Origin: Neobacillus cucumis
Lineage (GTDB): Bacteria > Bacillota > Bacilli > Bacillales_B > DSM-18226
NCBI RefSeq assembly: GCF_023715505.1
Contig: NZ_JAMBOH010000009.1
Location: 124,001-188,000, forward strand
Length of the DNA stretch: 64,000 nt
Direction: 5' to 3'
Position 1 is the first letter of the stretch. Each line of letters opens with the position of its first letter. The notes below the pieces were generated by a model. The model ran no database searches and had not been told where the DNA came from. It saw only the letters and a list, made by a program, of their open reading frames with translations. Made by a program: the position numbers and the translations under genes. Below are positions 60,977-64,000 of the stretch, in pieces.

Positions 60977-61597
60977 TTATAATTGAGAGATCGCCTGTTG
61001 TGTTGACCATGTAGCACTGCTGAATGCCTGATAATTTGTTACAGCTGCTTGAAAATCCTTCTCACTTATGGTGGCAGTGGCATCATAAACAACAGCTGTT
61101 TGGAATCCATTTTCGATTAAGTCTCTCATATGCGATTCTACACAAATGTTTGATAGGACGCCTGCCAGAATGACCTTTTCTTTCCTGTGCTGACGTAATT
61201 GGTAAACAAGATCATTTGTCTGTGGACTGGCAATCTTATGGGCGGTCGCAATGACTGTTTGGTTAGCTAAAATATATGGCTTAAGGGAAGGAACCCAGTC
61301 GGCTCCTACAGAAGTATAGTCATTTTGTTTTTGATATACTCGAAGATTTAATAACATTTCTTGTTCAGCTCCGGTAAATTGCCAACTATAATCATGGGGA
61401 TATATATAATGGGGTGATATAAAAAGTTGATATCCTTTATTCATGGCTGTACTTATTAGAATTTCAAGGTTACCTAGTGTGTTGTAATGTTTAATAATTT
61501 TTTTTGTTAAATGGTACCCTTTACCTCCGGGGGACAGATAGTCATTTTGTGGGTCCGTTATTACAATTGCTGTATTAGCGGGATTAGGTTTAAACAT
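60977..61597 (-). CDS. Isochorismatase-family cysteine hydrolase
   Basis: 206 residues. Catalytic triad: Asp15 in IVITDPQNDYLSPGG, Lys, and Cys in ILAGVLSNICVESHMRDL. The following region FQTAVVYDATATISEKDF matches the family. Amidase/hydrolase activities on small substrates are usual; the substrate is unknown. The ATG at 61597 has GGAGGAAA upstream; the frame to 61687 has no site. Confidence 0.88.
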   Translation of the reverse strand: MFKPNPANTAIVITDPQNDYLSPGGKGYHLTKKIIKHYNTLGNLEILISTAMNKGYQLFISPHYIYPHDYSWQFTGAEQEMLLNLRVYQKQNDYTSVGADWVPSLKPYILANQTVIATAHKIASPQTNDLVYQLRQHRKEKVILAGVLSNICVESHMRDLIENGFQTAVVYDATATISEKDFQAAVTNYQAFSSATWSTQQAISQL

Positions 61598-61858
61598 TAT
61601 TTTCCTCCAATTCACATAAATAAGTATCCTGTAATTTAATTCAATTTTTGTTCTTTGATGAATATATATTGATGGGTGCTTGGACACATTCTGTTTTAAT
61701 GGAGCTAGGGTATAAATGTGTTCTCCTTTTAAAGATCAATTCAGGCGTAACCTAAAGTCCGCATATATATGCATTAGAAAGGGTAATACTTGTTTAACTA
61801 CCGAGTGGGAATGTTCAATTAGAGGAATCTTTATTCTTATTCCGCAAAGGGCAGGATC

Positions 61859-61980
61859 GTTGAAGAAATGGGTAGTAAATTGATATAAATCGTAATAGGT
61901 TTCGGTGGGGAATACGAACCCGGCGGAGAGCGAGGCTATCTTGAACGCTTATCAAATTACTGTAGAAAATGCAACAGCGG
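61859..61980 (+). repeat. 121-bp repeat copy A (decayed)
   Basis: It aligns end to end with 63440-63561 with about 17 differences by hand count. It includes the same upstream stretch and the start of a small reading frame (TTG, then NAYQITVENATAEKL), which ends early with a stop. It is a decayed duplicate of the start of the YolD operon. Confidence 0.7.
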
Positions 61981-62000
61981 AAAAATTGTGATAATTTAAA

Positions 62001-62035
62001 AAAGCGTACATTCATTTGGAATGTATGCTTTTTTT
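62001..62035 (-). terminator. Terminator after the DUF2512 gene
   Basis: AAAGCGTACATTC pairs with GAATGTATGCTTT, with a T-rich tail on the minus strand. Confidence 0.75.
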
Positions 62036-62040
62036 GACTA

Positions 62041-62523
62041 TTATTGTTTATTTTGATTCTCCTGAGACTTGTCCTGTTGAGCGCTTCTTACATCCTGTTT
62101 AACAGGAGTTAATTCAGAAGACGCTTCTGTTTGAAATTGTGGTCTTGCAGTTTGCATGGTTTGTTGCTGATTGGAAGCCTGTTTGCCAGGTTCTCTTCCT
62201 AATAAGCGATGGAAGAAGATTTCGAAAGCTGTGATGGCTATCGAGCCAATAAGTGAAGCGGATAACACGTCATCCTCAATGGTCATATTATCGATCATTA
62301 GGTAGAGAATTACAAACGCTAAAGCAAAATCAGCAATAGTTGCCACTGTGTTATTGGTAACCCGTAAAATAAATAAGTCACCCACTACATAACTAACAAT
62401 AGCTAATACCGCTGAAATTCCTAGGATATCAGAAGCACCCAAATTGTAGCCCAACGCATCGATAATACCCAGAACAACCACAGGTGCAATAAACTTCATG
62501 ACAATTCTTAAAATATGCCCCAT
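62041..62523 (-). CDS. DUF2512 (YndM-like) membrane protein
   Basis: 160 residues. Four hydrophobic segments (IVMKFIAPVVVLGIIDALG, ILGISAVLAIVSYVVGDLFIL, TIADFALAFVILYLMID, ASLIGSIAITAFEIFFH) and a Gln/Thr/Ser-rich hydrophilic tail. This matches DUF2512, known in sporulating Bacillaceae but functionally undefined. AGGAGGTG ribosome site before the ATG. Confidence 0.82.
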   Translation of the reverse strand: MGHILRIVMKFIAPVVVLGIIDALGYNLGASDILGISAVLAIVSYVVGDLFILRVTNNTVATIADFALAFVILYLMIDNMTIEDDVLSASLIGSIAITAFEIFFHRLLGREPGKQASNQQQTMQTARPQFQTEASSELTPVKQDVRSAQQDKSQENQNKQ

Positions 62524-62740
62524 TTCTTACACCTCCTATGTATATTTTTCGTTAATCGCTTTTTAGATATACATTGAGATAAAAGGAGGTTTCAGGAGGC
62601 TAAATTGGATGCTAACTGAAAGTTATAATAGGTGTGTGATTGTCTAAGTGGCGGTCATTTTTTTATTGTTGTACTAAGTACGTAAAGGGATCACGTTTGC
62701 CGCCATATTGTTTACGTAAATTCAACTAATTGCGGGGTTT

Positions 62741-62974
62741 TTGCGGGAGCAAGCTAGAATGTTGGCAGTGGCACTTAGAGATGCTATTGCACACGGTACA
62801 TTTCAGGAAATTGATACCGTGGCAGCAAGTTTTGGAATGTCTAGATTTATGGAAAATGACACTCTTCGAATGTTATTGTGGCGTGATGAAATAAGTTTAT
62901 ATACTGCTAAATTCAAGGGGTGTAAAAAGTTAATTAATTATTTTATCAATCGGTATAGGGGAAATTTGTTTTGA
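62741..62974 (+). CDS. Gene fragment of unknown family
   Basis: 77 codons from a TTG (the same frame is open from 62720). LREQARMLAVALRDAIAHGT and DTVAASFGMSRFMENDTLRM look like ordinary protein but have no family assignment, and there is no ribosome site at the start. The end is a different composition (KGCKKLINYFINRYRGN). It is likely the truncated 3' part of an older gene, in the decayed duplicate region. Confidence 0.35.
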   Translation: MREQARMLAVALRDAIAHGTFQEIDTVAASFGMSRFMENDTLRMLLWRDEISLYTAKFKGCKKLINYFINRYRGNLF

Positions 62975-63015
62975 TGTAGAAATAACTAACAGGTGACAGA
63001 ATTAAGGAGGACAAT

Positions 63016-63321
63016 ATGAACAAATTTAGTTTGTTTGGCAAGTTTATCGTACAAGAAGGCGAACGTGACACAATGGTAAATATTTTGATGGAAGCAGCAG
63101 AATTAATGAAGAATCTGGATGAATGCGAGATATATCTAGTAAATATTTCTGAAAACGAGCCAAATTGTGTTTATGTTTATGAAGTGTGGAGTAATGAAAA
63201 TGCTCATCAAGCCTCTCTAACTCTTGAAGTTACACAAACATTAATCAAAAGGGCAAAACCAATCATTACTGGAATGGAGAGAATCATGACCCTACAAACA
63301 AGGGGCGGAAAGGGCATTTAG
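63016..63321 (+). CDS. Putative quinol monooxygenase (ABM family)
   Basis: 101 residues, ABM fold: FSLFGKFIVQEGERDTMVNI, ECEIYLVNISENEPNCVYVY, VWSNENAHQASLTLE and TLIKRAKPIITG. Substrate unknown. Start ATG 63016 with AAGGAGG upstream. Third of three ABM-fold genes in the window. Confidence 0.85.
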   Translation: MNKFSLFGKFIVQEGERDTMVNILMEAAELMKNLDECEIYLVNISENEPNCVYVYEVWSNENAHQASLTLEVTQTLIKRAKPIITGMERIMTLQTRGGKGI

Positions 63322-63439
63322 CAGGCGGAGAAGCAAACGATATTAAAATTATTATTAAATCAGGACAGAGACTGAGAAAATTATGATTTAGATTGACAGT
63401 TTTTTCATTTTTTTGCTTCTTCCACGAACTGGTGGAATA

Positions 63440-63561
63440 GTTGAAGAAATGGGTGATAAATTGATATGTATCGTAATAGGTTTCGGTGGAAATTACGAAC
63501 CTAGCGGAGAGAGAGACCATCTTGAACGTATATCAAATTGCCGTAGCAAATGCAACAGCGG
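63440..63561 (+). repeat. 121-bp repeat copy B
   Basis: The intact copy of the duplicated segment also found at 61859. It comprises the leader and the first codons of the small gene at 63522. Confidence 0.7.
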
Positions 63562-63665
63562 GGGCGATAGGAGAGCGCGGTAAACAGAAAAAATGGCAGT
63601 TTGCGTTTGGGATGGCGGAATTGATTAAGGCTCACGAGATCATTGGATCAACTAGGAACGTATGA
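63522..63665 (+). CDS. Small first gene of the YolD operon
   Basis: 47 codons from a TTG. The product is MNVYQIAVANATAGAIGERG, then KQKKWQFAFGMAELIKAHEI and a short tail. No family recognised. The ribosome site GCGGAGAGAGAG precedes it, and its stop overlaps the ATG of the YolD-like gene (ATGA), so translation is coupled. The N-terminus is duplicated at 61937 in decayed form. Confidence 0.55.
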   Translation: MNVYQIAVANATAGAIGERGKQKKWQFAFGMAELIKAHEIIGSTRNV

Positions 63666-63901
63666 AAAAGCCAATCATTGATGTATACGTGAAGGAAGAG
63701 TTTGACCTACTTATCTGTCATGCGAAGGAGTATAACCTACCGGAAAAGATACCGATATGGTCTGACGGTTTTATACCCGAAATAACTGGTCGCATCCAAT
63801 ACTTAGATCCAATATCGCACCAACTAAGGATTGAACTTCAAGGAGGGGAGTTTCGAAGGATTGATTTCGGGGATGTTATAGAATTGTCTGTTGTTGATTA
63901 A
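63662..63901 (+). CDS. YolD-like protein
   Basis: 79 residues matching the YolD-like family: IPIWSDGFIPEITGRIQYLDP, then HQLRIELQGGEFRRIDFGDVIELS. In B. subtilis yolD-like genes are paired with Y-family DNA polymerase genes (YqjX with YqjW, YolD with UvrX) in SOS or prophage contexts. The polymerase would be outside this window. It is translationally coupled to the 47-residue gene before it. Confidence 0.7.
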   Translation: MKKPIIDVYVKEEFDLLICHAKEYNLPEKIPIWSDGFIPEITGRIQYLDPISHQLRIELQGGEFRRIDFGDVIELSVVD

Positions 63902-63969
63902 ATGTCGTTCGAATTTCTAAATTTATTTATCGCCTTCTTCAGTTAACTACCAAATAGTGGAGGGAGGAA

Positions 63970-64000
63970 ATGGATAAGGCCTATATTAGGAAGAGGATAT
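63970..64000 (+). CDS. Partial CDS at the right edge
   Basis: GGAGGGAGG leads to an ATG at 63970; only MDKAYIRKRI is visible before the window ends. Third gene of the YolD cluster. It does not look like the start of a Y-family polymerase, so it is probably another small protein. Confidence 0.5.
   Translation, partial: MDKAYIRKRI

Noticed and set aside
61815..62015. Minus-strand frame across repeat copy A
   Set aside because: The repeat and the plus-strand remnant account for the sequence, and no ribosome site is present.
61859..63561. Attachment sites of an integrated mobile element
   Set aside because: The repeats flank only ordinary genes (DUF2512, ABM) with no integrase or phage gene, and the repeat includes coding sequence of the YolD operon, so duplication is simpler.

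Overview
The window looks like a chromosome segment of a low-GC, endospore-forming Bacillaceae, most like Bacillus/Neobacillus. The evidence is an alpha/beta-type SASP, a CwlJ cortex hydrolase, a YhcN/YlaJ sporulation lipoprotein, a class B RNase P RNA, FbpA, HelD and strong GGAGG-type ribosome binding sites with frequent TTG/GTG starts. The genus is inferred; no rRNA is present. No prophage, insertion sequence, CRISPR array or tRNA was seen.

Layout. 0-9 kb: metallo-hydrolase, FbpA, amino acid permease, CoxG-like and DUF3231 proteins, sporulation lipoprotein, threonine aldolase and small proteins. 9-24 kb: sulfite-exporter-type permease, Nudix, two aldo/keto reductases, an old-yellow-enzyme reductase behind a MarR gene, two paralogous 14-TM drug pumps (one divergent from a TetR gene with paired operators), thiC under a TPP riboswitch, SASP and a stand-alone ADP-ribosyltransferase-like protein. 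24-31 kb: glgC alone, a PTS-like EIIC-EIIA protein lacking EIIB and its phospho-histidine, ribT, rnpB and a LysM-3D wall protein. 31-42 kb: a DcuS/DcuR-type two-component system next to a GntP permease, then a formate module (FNT channel, formate dehydrogenase, DUF1641, DUF2294, FdhD). 42-51 kb: HIT, CarD-like regulator with twin operators, SLC13-type permease, an NlpC/P60 pseudoenzyme, a Fur-controlled YhfC-family gene, CwlJ, RraB-like protein and glutaredoxin. 51-64 kb: HelD with an attenuator-like leader, frameshifted LysR and AEC genes, an HMGL-type aldolase, MaoC, EamA, isochorismatase, DUF2512 and a YolD-type operon entering the right edge.

Two things recur across the window. The first is a family of GGGACGGTTC / GAACCGTCCC intergenic palindromes (REP-like). 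The second is a set of broken genes (VOC, DUF1275, PadR, a small ORF pair, LysR, AEC, VOC), mostly at 44-61 kb, several with single-base indels in homopolymers; some may be sequencing errors.

The most unusual coding observations are the PTS protein with the EIIA active histidine replaced by isoleucine, the exported NlpC/P60 protein with all three catalytic positions replaced, and a short in-frame-TGA reading frame/terminator leader ahead of the formate channel.
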